Source: Tepidimonas sediminis
GTDB lineage: Bacteria; Pseudomonadota; Gammaproteobacteria; Burkholderiales; Burkholderiaceae_C
Length of the DNA: 64,000 nt
NCBI RefSeq assembly: GCF_007556605.1
Contig: NZ_VJND01000004.1
Coordinates: forward strand, 62,001-126,000
Reading direction: 5' to 3'
Positions 41,507 through 50,338 of the stretch are shown piece by piece. The number at the start of each line of letters is the position of its first letter. The first letter of the stretch is position 1. Under the pieces are notes generated by a model, which was not told the DNA's origin, did not search any database, and saw nothing but the letters and a program-made list of their open reading frames with translations. The translations under genes and the position numbers were made by a program.

Positions 41507-43260
41507 GTCTGCGCGCCCTCGACGATCAGGCGCAGGCGCCGCTGGCCCTGCCAGTCGTCGGCCTCCAGCCGGTACGCGAGCTGCACCCGCGCCGGCAGCG
41601 CCTCGGTATGGCCGAACCAGATGCCCTCCAGCGGACGGCCCTGCACGCGCAGGCGCAGCGCCAGGTGCCGCTCGCCGACCAGCCGCTGGCCCAGCACCTC
41701 GACCTCGTCGCTGAACACGGGCGCGGCAAAGCCCTGGCCCCAGACCTGGGCGTCGAGCAGCTCGGCGGTGTCCGGGTGCAGCCGCTGCGGCTCCAGTGCA
41801 CCGTCGGTGGGCAACCGCCGCTGCAGCGTCGCCTCGTCCAGCCACTCCGCGGCCAGCGCCCGCAGCGCGGCATCGAACGCCGGCCAGGCGTCGGGGCCGA
41901 CGGTGCAGCCGGCGGCCATCGCATGCCCGCCGAAGCGCAGCAGCAGCCCGGGGTGGCGCTTGGCGATGGCGTCCAGTGCGTCGCGCAGGTGAAAGCCGGC
42001 GATCGAGCGCCCCGAACCCTTCAGGCACGGCGTGCCGTCGTCCAGCCTTGCCGGCGCGAACACGAACACCGGGCGGTGCAGCCGGTCTTTCAGCCGCGCC
42101 GCCACGATGCCGACCACCCCCTCGTGGAACGAGGGGTCGAACAGCGTGACCGCCGGCGCCGCCGCCGCCGCGGTGTCGGCCAGCGCCCGTTCCGCCAACT
42201 GGGCCAGCGCCTGCTCGCGCATCGCCGCCTCCACGCTGCGGCGTTCGCGGTTGAGGGCATCGAGCTGGCGCGCCAAGGCTTCGGCGTGCGCGGTGTCGTC
42301 GGTGATGAGGCATTCGATGCCGACGGCCATGTCGTGCAGCCGACCCGCGGCGTTGAGCCTTGGCGCCACCGCAAAGCCGAGGTCGAAGGTGCTGGCGCGC
42401 GCGGCGTGGCGGCCGCTTGCGGCCAGCAGCGCCGCCAGCCCCGGCGGCATCGCGCCGGCGCGGATGCGCCTCAAGCCCTGCGCCACCAGGCGGCGGTTGT
42501 GCGCGTCCAGCCGCACCACGTCGGCCACCGTGCCCAGCGCCACCAGCGGCAGCAGTCCGTCCAGCCGCGGCTGGTCGTGCGCGCCGAAGACGCCGCGGCG
42601 GCGCAGCTCGGCGCGCAGCGCCAGCAGCACGTAGAACATCACGCCGACGCCCGCGAGCGCCTTGGACGGAAACGGGCAGCCCGGCTGGTTGGGGTTGACG
42701 ATCACGCAGTCGCCGGGCAGGCGCGGCTGGCCGTCCTGGACCAGCGGCAGGTGATGGTCGGTGATGAGCACCTGCAGGCCCAGCGCACGCGCGTGCGCCA
42801 CGCCGTCGAGGCTGGCGATGCCGTTGTCCACCGTCACCAGTATGTCGGCGCCAAGCGCGCGCACGCGCTCGGCCAGCGCGGGCGTCAGGCCGTAGCCGTC
42901 GCGCACGCGATCCGGTACCAGATACCGCACCCGATCCCAGCCGAGCGGGGCACCCAGCCAACGCAGCCCGCGCACCGCCACGGCGCAGGCGGTGGCGCCG
43001 TCGCAGTCGTAGTCGGCGACGATGCCCACCGTCAACCCCTGCTGCATGGCGTCGGCCAGCAGCTGCGCGGCCTCGCGCGCGCCGAGCATGCGGTTCGGCG
43101 GTGGCAGATGCGCCAGCGCGTCGTCCAGCTCCTGCGGGTCGGCCACGCCGCGCGCGGCGAACAGCCGCGCCAGCAGCGCGTCGCAGCCGGCCTGCTGCAG
43201 CGCCCAGGCCGCGCGTGCAGGGACGAGGCGGGGCTCCAGTCTCACAGGTCGACCCACCAT
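41503..43260 (-). CDS. recJ: Single-stranded-DNA exonuclease RecJ
   Basis: 5'-3' ssDNA exonuclease of recombination and mismatch repair, 585 aa. DHH phosphoesterase motifs: VADYDCDGATA (about 80-90), TVDNGIASLDG (about 141) and ITDHHLP (about 165); the DHHA1 part has LRFGGHAMAAGCTVG near 440. The ATG at 43260 lies inside the 3' end of the upstream gene (19-nt overlap), indicating translational coupling. Followed by the pseudouridine synthase with a 4-nt overlap. Confidence 0.95.
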   Translation of the reverse strand: MVGRPVRLEPRLVPARAAWALQQAGCDALLARLFAARGVADPQELDDALAHLPPPNRMLGAREAAQLLADAMQQGLTVGIVADYDCDGATACAVAVRGLRWLGAPLGWDRVRYLVPDRVRDGYGLTPALAERVRALGADILVTVDNGIASLDGVAHARALGLQVLITDHHLPLVQDGQPRLPGDCVIVNPNQPGCPFPSKALAGVGVMFYVLLALRAELRRRGVFGAHDQPRLDGLLPLVALGTVADVVRLDAHNRRLVAQGLRRIRAGAMPPGLAALLAASGRHAARASTFDLGFAVAPRLNAAGRLHDMAVGIECLITDDTAHAEALARQLDALNRERRSVEAAMREQALAQLAERALADTAAAAAPAVTLFDPSFHEGVVGIVAARLKDRLHRPVFVFAPARLDDGTPCLKGSGRSIAGFHLRDALDAIAKRHPGLLLRFGGHAMAAGCTVGPDAWPAFDAALRALAAEWLDEATLQRRLPTDGALEPQRLHPDTAELLDAQVWGQGFAAPVFSDEVEVLGQRLVGERHLALRLRVQGRPLEGIWFGHTEALPARVQLAYRLEADDWQGQRRLRLIVEGAQT

Positions 43261-44222
43261 GCCTGCGGCGGCGCCGGGGTGGTCTCACGCCGGCCCCAGA
43301 GCCACCAGCGGCGTCGCGGCGGGGCGGCCGGCGCGGCCGGATCCAGGCACCAGCTGCGCCAGCCGCGCTCGCCGCACAGCGTCAGCCAGCGCGGCTCACC
43401 GTCCGCGCACGCCTGCTGCAGTGCCGGCGCCAGCACCTCGCGGTCCAGCCGCTGCCAGCCCTCGCGCCACGCCGTCACCTGTCCCTGCAAGGCCGCCGCG
43501 CTCAGATCCTCCACCAACACCACGCGCGCCTCCGCGGCGCGCGGCCCTTCCCCGTGCCAGCGGCCGGCACCCTCCACCCACAGTCCGTTGATCACCGGCA
43601 GTCCGCGTGCCTGCCGCGCCGCGTTGACCGGATGAACGTGCCACAGCATCGCCGCCTCCTCCAGCAGCCGGCGCAGCCGCCGGCCCTGCGCATGGTCGGC
43701 GCCCGGCTGCCACGACGGATCGAGCCGGCGGTGGGCGACGCGCGCCAGGCTGGCGCTCTTCCAGCCCTCGAACGCCGCGCCGCAGGCCAGCCAGCGCCAC
43801 GCCGGCCCGTCCGCGCCTTCCAGAGTGAGGCCTTCTTCGCGCGCCAGCGGCGCCCAGGCTGTGCGCAGCGCCTCGGCCTCGTCGTCCTGCAGCGCCAGCG
43901 CCTGCGGCGGCAGCAGCACCAGGTGATCCAGGCTGACCTGCCAGTGGCATGGCAGCAGCCACGCGCATGGCTGGTCGGCGCGGCCGTGCCGCCAGGCCGC
44001 CCATGGCAGCGCGCCGTCCTGCACCGGCCAGCCGAGTGCGCGCGCCAGCGCGCGCTCGTGCGGCGGTGACAGCGTCTGCGCCCCGGCGTGTTCCGCACCG
44101 GCCGCTCGCGCCGCCTGCAGCCATTGCCGCAGGGCCGGCAGCGCCAGGCCCGGCAGTTCGGCCAGCAGGGCCGGGTCATCGGCGCAGGCATGGGCGATGA
44201 TCCAGTGGCGGGGCGCATGCAT
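43242..44222 (-). CDS. Uncharacterised protein upstream of recJ
   Basis: A 326-aa soluble protein that starts MHAPRHWIIAHACADDP, is rich in Trp and Arg, and has a central block AMLWHVHPVNAARQARGLPVINGLW (split, about 190-213). Similar proteins in Burkholderiales are sometimes labelled phosphoglycerate mutase or regulatory protein without clear support, and I see no phosphomutase motif (no RHG, no metal-binding DGxG). It overlaps recJ by 19 nt and opens the recJ-rlu operon, so a link to nucleic-acid metabolism is possible but unproven. Confidence 0.6.
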   Translation of the reverse strand: MHAPRHWIIAHACADDPALLAELPGLALPALRQWLQAARAAGAEHAGAQTLSPPHERALARALGWPVQDGALPWAAWRHGRADQPCAWLLPCHWQVSLDHLVLLPPQALALQDDEAEALRTAWAPLAREEGLTLEGADGPAWRWLACGAAFEGWKSASLARVAHRRLDPSWQPGADHAQGRRLRRLLEEAAMLWHVHPVNAARQARGLPVINGLWVEGAGRWHGEGPRAAEARVVLVEDLSAAALQGQVTAWREGWQRLDREVLAPALQQACADGEPRWLTLCGERGWRSWCLDPAAPAAPPRRRWWLWGRRETTPAPPQAWWVDL

Positions 44223-44302
44223 GCCGCGATTGTCCCCGATCTGCCGCCGGCCCCCGGCGGCCAGCGGGTACCATCGCGGGGGAGCAATCTGCAGGGGCCC
44301 GC

Positions 44303-45571
44303 ATGCCACTTCCCTACGAACTCGTGATCGGCTGGCGCTACACGCGCGCCGGCCGCGCCGCGCGCCGCAACGGCTTCATCTCGTTCATCAGCGCGGTCTC
44401 GATGCTGGGCATCGCGCTGGGGGTGGCGGCGCTGATCATCGTGCTGTCGGTGATGAACGGCTTTCAGAAGGAGGTGCGCGACCGCATGCTGGGCGTGCTG
44501 GCGCACGTGGAGGTGTTGTCGGCCGACGGTGCGGCGCTGGCGGACTGGCCCGCCGCCGCGCAGGTGCTGCGCCAGCACCCGCGCGTGCGCGCGGTGGCAC
44601 CGTTCGTCGCCGACCAGGGGCTGCTGGCGCGCGGGCAGGACATGAAGGGGGTGCTGGTGCGCGGCGTCGATCCGGCGTTGGAGCCAGACGTCACGGCGCT
44701 GGGGGCCGATCTCGCCGGCGGGGCATTGGCGCAGCTGCAGCCCGGCGCCTTTGGCGTGGTGCTCGGCGCGGCGCTGGCGCGCCAGCTCGGCGTCACCATC
44801 GGCGAGCCGGTCACGCTGATCGTGCCCGGCGGCCAGGTCACGCCGGCCGGCGTCACGCCGCGCCTGCGCCAGCTCACCGTCGTCGGGCTGTTCGACTCCG
44901 GGCACTACGAGTACGACGCCACGCTGGCGCTGGTGCACCTGCAGGATGCCGAGCGGCTGTTCCGCGTCGAGGGGCCGACGGGGCTGCGCGTGCGGCTGGA
45001 CGACCTGCACGCCGCGCGCGCGGTGGCGGTGGAGCTGGAGGCGGCGCTGGCCGCCGCCGGGCAGGGTGGGGTGGTGGTGCGCGACTGGACGCGCGCCAAC
45101 CGCACGTGGTTCGCCGCCGTGCAGCTGGAAAAGCGCATGATGTTCATCATCCTGACGCTGATCGTGGCGGTGGCGGCGTTCAACCTCGTCTCCACGCTGG
45201 TGATGACCGTCACCGACAAGCGCGCCGACATCGCCATCCTGCGCACGCTGGGGGCCAGCCCCGGCAGCGTGATGGCGATCTTCGTCGTGCAGGGGGCGGT
45301 GGTCGGCGTGGTGGGCACGCTGGCCGGGCTGGCGCTGGGGCTTGCGGTGGCGCTGCACATCGACACGCTGGTGCCGGCGCTGGAACGACTGCTCGGCGTG
45401 GCCTTCCTGCCGCAGGACATCTACCTGATCAGCCGCATGCCCAGCGACCCGCAGGCCGGCGACATCGTGCCGATCACGCTGATCGCGCTCACGCTGGCGC
45501 TGGCGGCCACCCTGTACCCGAGCTGGCGCGCCAGCCGCGTGCGCCCGGCGGAGGCGCTGCGCCATGAGTGA
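44303..45571 (+). CDS. lolC: Lipoprotein-releasing ABC permease LolC/E
   Basis: Inner-membrane subunit that extracts lipoproteins for LolA. 422 aa with four membrane helices: one near 25-50 ([21 protein letters not shown]) and three after 275 ([40 protein letters not shown]; near 380-400), and a large periplasmic domain between. Like many betaproteobacteria only one permease gene is present, so LolC may work as a homodimer (LolF type). lolD overlaps its stop by 8 nt. Confidence 0.94.
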   Translation: MPLPYELVIGWRYTRAGRAARRNGFISFISAVSMLGIALGVAALIIVLSVMNGFQKEVRDRMLGVLAHVEVLSADGAALADWPAAAQVLRQHPRVRAVAPFVADQGLLARGQDMKGVLVRGVDPALEPDVTALGADLAGGALAQLQPGAFGVVLGAALARQLGVTIGEPVTLIVPGGQVTPAGVTPRLRQLTVVGLFDSGHYEYDATLALVHLQDAERLFRVEGPTGLRVRLDDLHAARAVAVELEAALAAAGQGGVVVRDWTRANRTWFAAVQLEKRMMFIILTLIVAVAAFNLVSTLVMTVTDKRADIAILRTLGASPGSVMAIFVVQGAVVGVVGTLAGLALGLAVALHIDTLVPALERLLGVAFLPQDIYLISRMPSDPQAGDIVPITLIALTLALAATLYPSWRASRVRPAEALRHE

Positions 45572-46241
45572 ACCGGTGCTGCAGGCGCGGGGGCTGGTCA
45601 AGCGCTACCGCGAAGGGGGGCTGGACGTGACGGTGCTGCGCGGCGTCGATCTGGACGTGCGCGCCGGCGAGACGGTGGCCATCGTCGGCGCGTCGGGCTC
45701 GGGCAAGAGCACGCTGTTGCACCTGCTGGGCGGGCTGGATGCGCCCAGCGGCGGGCAGGTGCGCCTGCTGGGCCAGGACTGGCAGCGCCTGTCGGCGCGC
45801 GAGCAGGGGCGTCTGCGCAACCGGGCGCTGGGCTTCGTCTACCAGTTCCACCACCTGCTGCCGGAGTTCTCGGCGCAGGACAACGTGGCCATGCCGCTGT
45901 GGATCCGCCGCGAGCCGTACGCGGCGGCCGCACGCGTGGCGGCGCAGTGGCTGGAGCGGGTCGGCCTGGGGCAGCGGCTGGCGCACCGGCCGGCGGAGCT
46001 GTCGGGCGGCGAGCGCCAGCGCGTCGCGCTGGCGCGGGCGCTGGCCGGCGCGCCCGCGTGCGTGCTGGCCGACGAGCCCACCGGCAACCTCGACCGCGAC
46101 ACGGCCGCCGCGGTGTTCGACCTGATGCTGCAGCTGGCGCGCGCCCACGGTACCGCCTTCGTCGTCGTCACGCACGACGAGCAGCTGGCGGCGCGCTGCG
46201 ACCGCCGGCTGCGCCTCAGTGGCGGCGTGCTGCAGGCTTGA
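45564..46241 (+). CDS. lolD: Lipoprotein-releasing ATPase LolD
   Basis: ATP-binding subunit of the Lol transporter, 225 aa. Walker [10 protein letters not shown] (about 39-47), signature [17 protein letters not shown] (about 145), Walker [13 protein letters not shown] (about 168). The LolD-type sequence around the Q loop, [22 protein letters not shown], is present. Starts within the lolC stop; operon lolC-lolD. Confidence 0.95.
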   Translation: MSEPVLQARGLVKRYREGGLDVTVLRGVDLDVRAGETVAIVGASGSGKSTLLHLLGGLDAPSGGQVRLLGQDWQRLSAREQGRLRNRALGFVYQFHHLLPEFSAQDNVAMPLWIRREPYAAAARVAAQWLERVGLGQRLAHRPAELSGGERQRVALARALAGAPACVLADEPTGNLDRDTAAAVFDLMLQLARAHGTAFVVVTHDEQLAARCDRRLRLSGGVLQA

Positions 46242-46302
46242 GGTCACCGTTCGTCGGTTGCGCCGTCAGCTTGGCGTGGGCATCAGGGTTTACACTAATC
46301 AA

Positions 46303-46324
46303 TATATTCGCAAATGCTCATATA
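46303..46324. promoter_or_regulatory. 22-bp dyad before the ArsR-type regulator
   Basis: TATATTCGCA and TGCTCATATA form an imperfect dyad (8 of 10 pairs) around two A's. AT-rich symmetrical sites like this are bound by ArsR-family repressors. It ends 9 bp before the regulator's GTG and overlaps a -10-like TATAGT (46321-46326), so binding would block transcription of the regulator and sox genes. Confidence 0.5.
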
Positions 46325-46333
46325 GTCCGTCGC

Positions 46334-46726
46334 GTGAGCTTCTCCACCGCCAGCACCCCGTCGCACGAGCTGCAGCCGGTCTTCGAGTCGGTCGGGCGCG
46401 TCTTCAGTGTGCTGGGAGAGCCTGCGCGGCTGCGCATCCTGCATGCCCTGTGCCAGCAGGAGCGCTGCGTCAACGACATCATGCAGGTCACCGGGCTGGC
46501 GCAGGCCAACGTCTCGCGTCACCTGGGGCGGCTGTACCAGGCCGGCCTGCTGGTGCGACGGCGCGAAGGCACGCAGGTGTTCTACCGGGTGGCGGACTCC
46601 GCGCCGCTGGATCTGTGCCGCGTCATCGCCGCGCAGGTGATGGCGCGCCAGGGCCGGGGGCAGCGTGACGGCGATCGGTTTTCCTCGGTCTTTCCTCTCG
46701 ATACAAAGGAACAAGCCAGTGTCTGA
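46334..46726 (+). CDS. ArsR-family regulator of the sox cluster
   Basis: A 130-aa winged-helix repressor. Core: FSVLGEPARLRILHALCQQERCVNDIMQVTGLAQANVSRHLGRLYQAGLLVRRREG (several motifs, residues 24-79). Cysteines at 40, 45 and 95; the metal motif CxC of arsenic/cadmium sensors is absent (ERCVND), so thiol or persulfide sensing as in SqrR/BigR and the ArsR-type SoxR is more likely. GTG start at 46334. It overlaps soxC by 8 nt, so regulator and enzyme are co-translated and it likely autoregulates through the dyad upstream. Confidence 0.85.
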   Translation: MSFSTASTPSHELQPVFESVGRVFSVLGEPARLRILHALCQQERCVNDIMQVTGLAQANVSRHLGRLYQAGLLVRRREGTQVFYRVADSAPLDLCRVIAAQVMARQGRGQRDGDRFSSVFPLDTKEQASV

Positions 46727-48071
46727 CAATCTCCGCGACGTGATCGGCCGGGTGTTGCCTGCCCCGGAGAACCACCTCAGCTCCGAGCTGATGGAAAAGG
46801 CGCGCAAGGCGCGGCGCAGCTTCATGGCCAAGGCCCTGGCCATGGGTGCGGGCGCGGCCTCCACGGTGGCCGCCGGCAAGGCCATGGCGGCGCCGGAGGG
46901 CGAGGATGCGATCCTCAAGCTGCCCGAGCACACCACGGGCCTGGGCCAGCCGGTGGCCGCGCGCGGCTACGGCATGCCCAGCCAGTGGGAGAAGAACCTG
47001 CAGCGCCGCGAAAGCCCGGGCCTGACGCGCGTGTCGCAGGCCTCGGTCAGCTTCACGCCGCTGCAGGGCCTGTTCGGCATCATCACCCCCAGCGGCCTGC
47101 ACTTCGAGCGCCATCACCAGGGCTGGTGGGACATCGACCCGTCCAAGCACCGGCTGATGGTGCACGGCGACGACGGTCTGATCAAGCGTCCGCGCGTCTT
47201 CACGATGGACGAGCTGATGCGCCTGCCCAGCGTCTCGCGCATCCACTTCCTCGAGTGCGGCGCCAACACCGCGATGGAGTGGGCCAACGTGGCGGTGCCC
47301 ACCGTGCAGTACACGCACGGCATGCTGAGCTGCTCGGAGTTCACCGGCGTGCTGCTGTCCACGCTGCTGGAGATGTGCGGCATCGACCTGAAGCGGGCCA
47401 AATACGTGCTGGCCGAAGGTGCCGACGGCTCGTCGATGACGCGCACCATCCCGATCGAGCTGGCGATGGACGACGTCATCGTCGCCTGGGGTCAGAACGG
47501 CGAGATGCTGCGCCCCGAGAACGGCTACCCGCTGCGCCTGGTGGTGCCGGGCGTGCAGGCGGTCAGCTCGGTCAAGTACCTGCGTCGCATCGAGGTCGGT
47601 GACATGCCTTGGGGCACCAAGGACGAGTCGATCCACTACATCGACCTGCTGCCCAACGGCCTGCATCGCCAATACAGCGGCATTCAAGAGTGCAAGAGCG
47701 TCATCACCACGCCATCGGGCGGCCAGATGTTGCTGGACAAGGGTTACTACAACATCTCCGGCTTGGCGTGGTCGGGCCGCGGCACGATCAAGGCGGTGGA
47801 CGTTTCGGTCGATGGCGGCCGCACGTGGCGCCCGGCGCGGCTGGAAAAGCCGATCCTGCCCAAGGCGCTGACGCGCTTCAACTTCGACTGGGTGTGGGAC
47901 GGCAAGCCCGCCATCCTGCAGAGCCGCGCGATCGACTCCACCGGCTACGTGCAGCCCAAGATCAACCAACTGCGCGCGGTGCGCGGCACGCGCTCGATCT
48001 ACCACAACAACGCCATCCAGAGCTGGCTGGTGTCGGAAAACGGCGAAGTCTCCAACGTGCAGGTGTACTGA
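46719..48071 (+). CDS. soxC: Sulfane dehydrogenase subunit SoxC
   Basis: Molybdopterin subunit of SoxCD, which oxidises the sulfane sulfur bound to SoxY. 450 aa. A Tat signal is visible (RKARRSFMAKALAMGAGAAS, about 27-46). The Moco ligand is Cys180 in HFLECGANTAMEW; the C-terminal dimerisation domain includes AVDVSVDGGRTWRPA. GTG start with an AAGGAA ribosome site, inside the end of the regulator gene. soxD starts 2 nt after its stop. Confidence 0.95.
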   Translation: MSDNLRDVIGRVLPAPENHLSSELMEKARKARRSFMAKALAMGAGAASTVAAGKAMAAPEGEDAILKLPEHTTGLGQPVAARGYGMPSQWEKNLQRRESPGLTRVSQASVSFTPLQGLFGIITPSGLHFERHHQGWWDIDPSKHRLMVHGDDGLIKRPRVFTMDELMRLPSVSRIHFLECGANTAMEWANVAVPTVQYTHGMLSCSEFTGVLLSTLLEMCGIDLKRAKYVLAEGADGSSMTRTIPIELAMDDVIVAWGQNGEMLRPENGYPLRLVVPGVQAVSSVKYLRRIEVGDMPWGTKDESIHYIDLLPNGLHRQYSGIQECKSVITTPSGGQMLLDKGYYNISGLAWSGRGTIKAVDVSVDGGRTWRPARLEKPILPKALTRFNFDWVWDGKPAILQSRAIDSTGYVQPKINQLRAVRGTRSIYHNNAIQSWLVSENGEVSNVQVY

Positions 48072-48073
48072 AC

Positions 48074-48889
48074 ATGAAGCGCTTCCAACAAACCGTTCGC
48101 GCGGCCGCGGTGGCCGCCGTCCTTGCCGCGGGCTTCGCCGGGGCCGCGCACGCCAACAAGCCGCAGGCCGCCAAGCCCTGGGCCGACCTGGGTCGTCCGC
48201 CGACGCCGGCCGAGATCAAGGCCTGGGACATCGACGTGCGCCCGGACTTCAAGGGCCTGCCGAAGGGTTCCGGCTCGGTGGCGCACGGCCAGAAGGTCTG
48301 GGACGAGAAGTGCGCGATGTGCCACGGCGAATTCGGCGAGTCCAACGAGGTGTTCACGCCGATCGTCGGCGGCACCACCAAGAAGGACATCGAGACCGGC
48401 CGCGTGGCCAACCTGCACGTCGACAAGGCGTTTCCCCAGCGCACCACGCTGATGAAGGTGCCCACCGTCTCGACGCTGTGGGACTACATCAACCGCGCGA
48501 TGCCGTGGAACGCGCCGAAGTCGCTGTCGGTGGAGGACGTCTACGGCGTGGTGGCCTACATCCTGCACCTGGGCGATATCCTGCCCGAGAACTTCGTGCT
48601 GAGCGACCAGAACATCGCCGAGGTGCAGAAGCGCATGCCGAATCGCAACGGCATGACGCTGGATCACGGGCTTTGGCTGCCGAACTACAAGTTCAGCGGC
48701 AAGCCCGACGTCAAGAACACGCGCTGCATGAACAACTGCCCGATCGAGGGCGACATCAAGTCGATGCTGCCCGAGAACATGCGCGATGCGCACGGCAACC
48801 TGTTCGAGCAGCAGCGCATCATCGGTCCGACCCGCGGCTGGGACACCACCAAGCCGCCGCGCAAGGAGCCGCTGGCGCCCAAGAGCTGA
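48074..48889 (+). CDS. soxD: Cytochrome c subunit SoxD (one heme)
   Basis: Electron-accepting subunit of SoxCD. Signal peptide at 1-28 (VAAVLAAGFAGAAHA) and one heme site CAMCH at 80-84 (KVWDEKCAMCHGEFGES). The later pair in RCMNNCPIEGD lacks the His and is not a heme motif. At 271 aa it is shorter than the diheme SoxD of Paracoccus, so it appears to keep only one heme domain; the small cytochrome encoded next could replace the second. Periplasmic. Confidence 0.92.
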   Translation: MKRFQQTVRAAAVAAVLAAGFAGAAHANKPQAAKPWADLGRPPTPAEIKAWDIDVRPDFKGLPKGSGSVAHGQKVWDEKCAMCHGEFGESNEVFTPIVGGTTKKDIETGRVANLHVDKAFPQRTTLMKVPTVSTLWDYINRAMPWNAPKSLSVEDVYGVVAYILHLGDILPENFVLSDQNIAEVQKRMPNRNGMTLDHGLWLPNYKFSGKPDVKNTRCMNNCPIEGDIKSMLPENMRDAHGNLFEQQRIIGPTRGWDTTKPPRKEPLAPKS

Positions 48890-48992
48890 ACGGCACGGCC
48901 GGCAGGTTCGTCGTCCTTGCGGCGAACCAACCGGCGCCGTCCGTGATCCAACCGACGCCCGTCCCGCGGGCTCTTTTCCCTAGCGACAGGAG

Positions 48993-49331
48993 ATGACGAT
49001 GAAGCGACTGATGACGACGTTGGCCGCGGTGGCGGGTCTGGCCGCCCTGACGGCGCCCGCCCACGCGATGGACGCCGCCGCCGCCAAGGCGCTGGCGCAG
49101 AAGAGCGCCTGCATGAGCTGCCACGCCGTGGACAAGAAGATGGTGGGCCCCGCGTACAAGGCGGTGGCCGAGAAGTACAAGGGCATGAAGCCCGAGGAGC
49201 TGGCCGCCTCGATCAAGAAAGGCGGCGCCGGCAAGTGGGGCCCGGTGCCGATGCCGGCCCAGGCCGCGCTGAGCGACGCCGACGCCAAGACCCTGGCCGA
49301 GTGGATCCTGGCCGGCGCGCCGGACAAGTAA
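48993..49331 (+). CDS. Small periplasmic cytochrome c
   Basis: A 112-aa class I cytochrome c (c551/c552 type). Signal peptide MKRLMTTLAAVAGLAALTAPAHA, heme motif CMSCH at 40-44, and the axial Met most likely in WGPVPMPAQA near 83. A ribosome site (CAGGAG) precedes the ATG; the second Met (48999) is an alternative start. Located between soxD and soxY, it probably takes electrons from SoxCD (and other Sox proteins) to the caa3 oxidase. Confidence 0.93.
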   Translation: MTMKRLMTTLAAVAGLAALTAPAHAMDAAAAKALAQKSACMSCHAVDKKMVGPAYKAVAEKYKGMKPEELAASIKKGGAGKWGPVPMPAQAALSDADAKTLAEWILAGAPDK

Positions 49332-49382
49332 GATACCGGTTACGGTACCTTGGCAACCGTTTTTGCAAGGAGTGAAGACGTC

Positions 49383-49835
49383 ATGAAACAGAATCGACGC
49401 GCCGTGCTGAAGGCCGGCGGAGCCGTGGCGACGCTGGTGTCGCTGGGGCTGATCACGGCCGAGCAGGCGCTGGCGCTGCCGCGCGAGGCGTTTGCGAGCA
49501 AGAGTCTGGCCGAGGCGCTCAAGGCCATTGGCGGCGAGCCGGCCACGAACGACCAGGTGCAGATCATCTCGCCCGACATTGCGGAAAACGGCGCGGTGGT
49601 GCCGGTGGGGGCGGCCAGCAAGCTGCCCAACACGACGGAGATCTACCTGCTGGTGGAGAAGAACCCGACGCCGCTGGCGGCGGTGTTCATGATTCCGGCG
49701 GGCACGGAGCCTGAGGTGCAGACGCGGCTGAAGATGGGGCAGAGCACCAACGTGCTGGCGGTGGTCAAGGCCGACGGCAAGCTGTACTCGGCGGTGAAGG
49801 AAACGAAGGTGACGCTGGGCGGCTGCGGCGGCTGA
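49383..49835 (+). CDS. soxY: Sulfur carrier subunit SoxY
   Basis: Carries the sulfur substrate covalently on the C-terminal Cys. 150 aa: Tat-type signal with a twin Arg (MKQNRRAVLKAGGAVATLV), the SoxY fold (VQIISPDIAENGAVVPV; LLVEKNPTPLAAVF), and the swinging arm ending in GGCGG (Cys148). AAGGAG ribosome site. soxZ follows after 45 nt. Periplasmic as SoxYZ heterodimer. Confidence 0.97.
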   Translation: MKQNRRAVLKAGGAVATLVSLGLITAEQALALPREAFASKSLAEALKAIGGEPATNDQVQIISPDIAENGAVVPVGAASKLPNTTEIYLLVEKNPTPLAAVFMIPAGTEPEVQTRLKMGQSTNVLAVVKADGKLYSAVKETKVTLGGCGG

Positions 49836-49880
49836 CGGCGACGACCTGCCCAGAAGTCACAGAGACGAAGGAGAGCGAAG

Positions 49881-50192
49881 ATGGCAGATCCGATGCGCAT
49901 CCGTGCCAACGAGGCCGGTGGCGTGACGACGGTGCGGGTGCTGATGAGCCACCCGATGGAGCCTGGGACGCGGCGCGATGCGTCGGGCAACCTGGTGCCG
50001 GCGCACTACATCACGGACGTGGTGGCCACGCACAATGGGCGCGAGGTGCTCAAGGCGCAGTGGAGCGGGGCGGTGTCGCAGAACCCGTTCCTGAGCTTCA
50101 AGTTCAAGGGTGCGGCCAAGGGCGACAAGGTGGTGGTCAAGTGGACCGACAACAAGGGCGAGTCGCGCACCGACGAGGCCACCATCGCCTGA
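49881..50192 (+). CDS. soxZ: SoxZ, partner of the sulfur carrier
   Basis: A 103-aa immunoglobulin-like protein without a signal peptide, exported by hitch-hiking on the Tat signal of SoxY. Family blocks: VLMSHPMEPGTRRD (about 20-33), PAHYITDVVATHNGREVL (about 40-57) and NPFLSFKFKGAAKGDKV. Good ribosome site (AAGGAG). It is followed by a strong terminator instead of soxA/soxX. Confidence 0.96.
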   Translation: MADPMRIRANEAGGVTTVRVLMSHPMEPGTRRDASGNLVPAHYITDVVATHNGREVLKAQWSGAVSQNPFLSFKFKGAAKGDKVVVKWTDNKGESRTDEATIA

Positions 50193-50259
50193 CGGCGCGG
50201 TGACCGCGGCGCACCATGCCGGCCTGCGGCGCCCGTCGTGGCGCAGCAGCTGGTCACAG

Positions 50260-50301
50260 GGGCCAGTCGGCGCCACGCGGGTGGCGCGCTGGCCCTTTTT
50301 T
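50260..50301 (+). terminator. Intrinsic terminator between soxZ and soxB
   Basis: GGGCCAG (50260-50266) pairs with CTGGCCC (50289-50295) and inside it GCGCCAC (50270-50276) pairs with GTGGCGC (50281-50287), with a 4-nt loop; six T follow (50296-50301). This is the most canonical terminator of the window. It is within the sox run, leaving only 37 bp to the soxB start, so soxB depends on read-through. Confidence 0.8.
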
Positions 50302-50338
50302 CGCGCCTCATCCCCCCACATTCCAGGAGTCCCGTACC

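Noticed and set aside
49337-49364. Weak stem CGGTT/AACCG followed by TTTTT between the small cytochrome gene and soxY
   Set aside because: Only 5 bp of stem with a 13-nt loop; too weak to call a terminator.
50193-50338. Remnant of soxA or soxX in the soxZ-soxB gap
   Set aside because: No CxxCH-encoding codons or reading frame that resembles either gene in any frame of the 146 bp.
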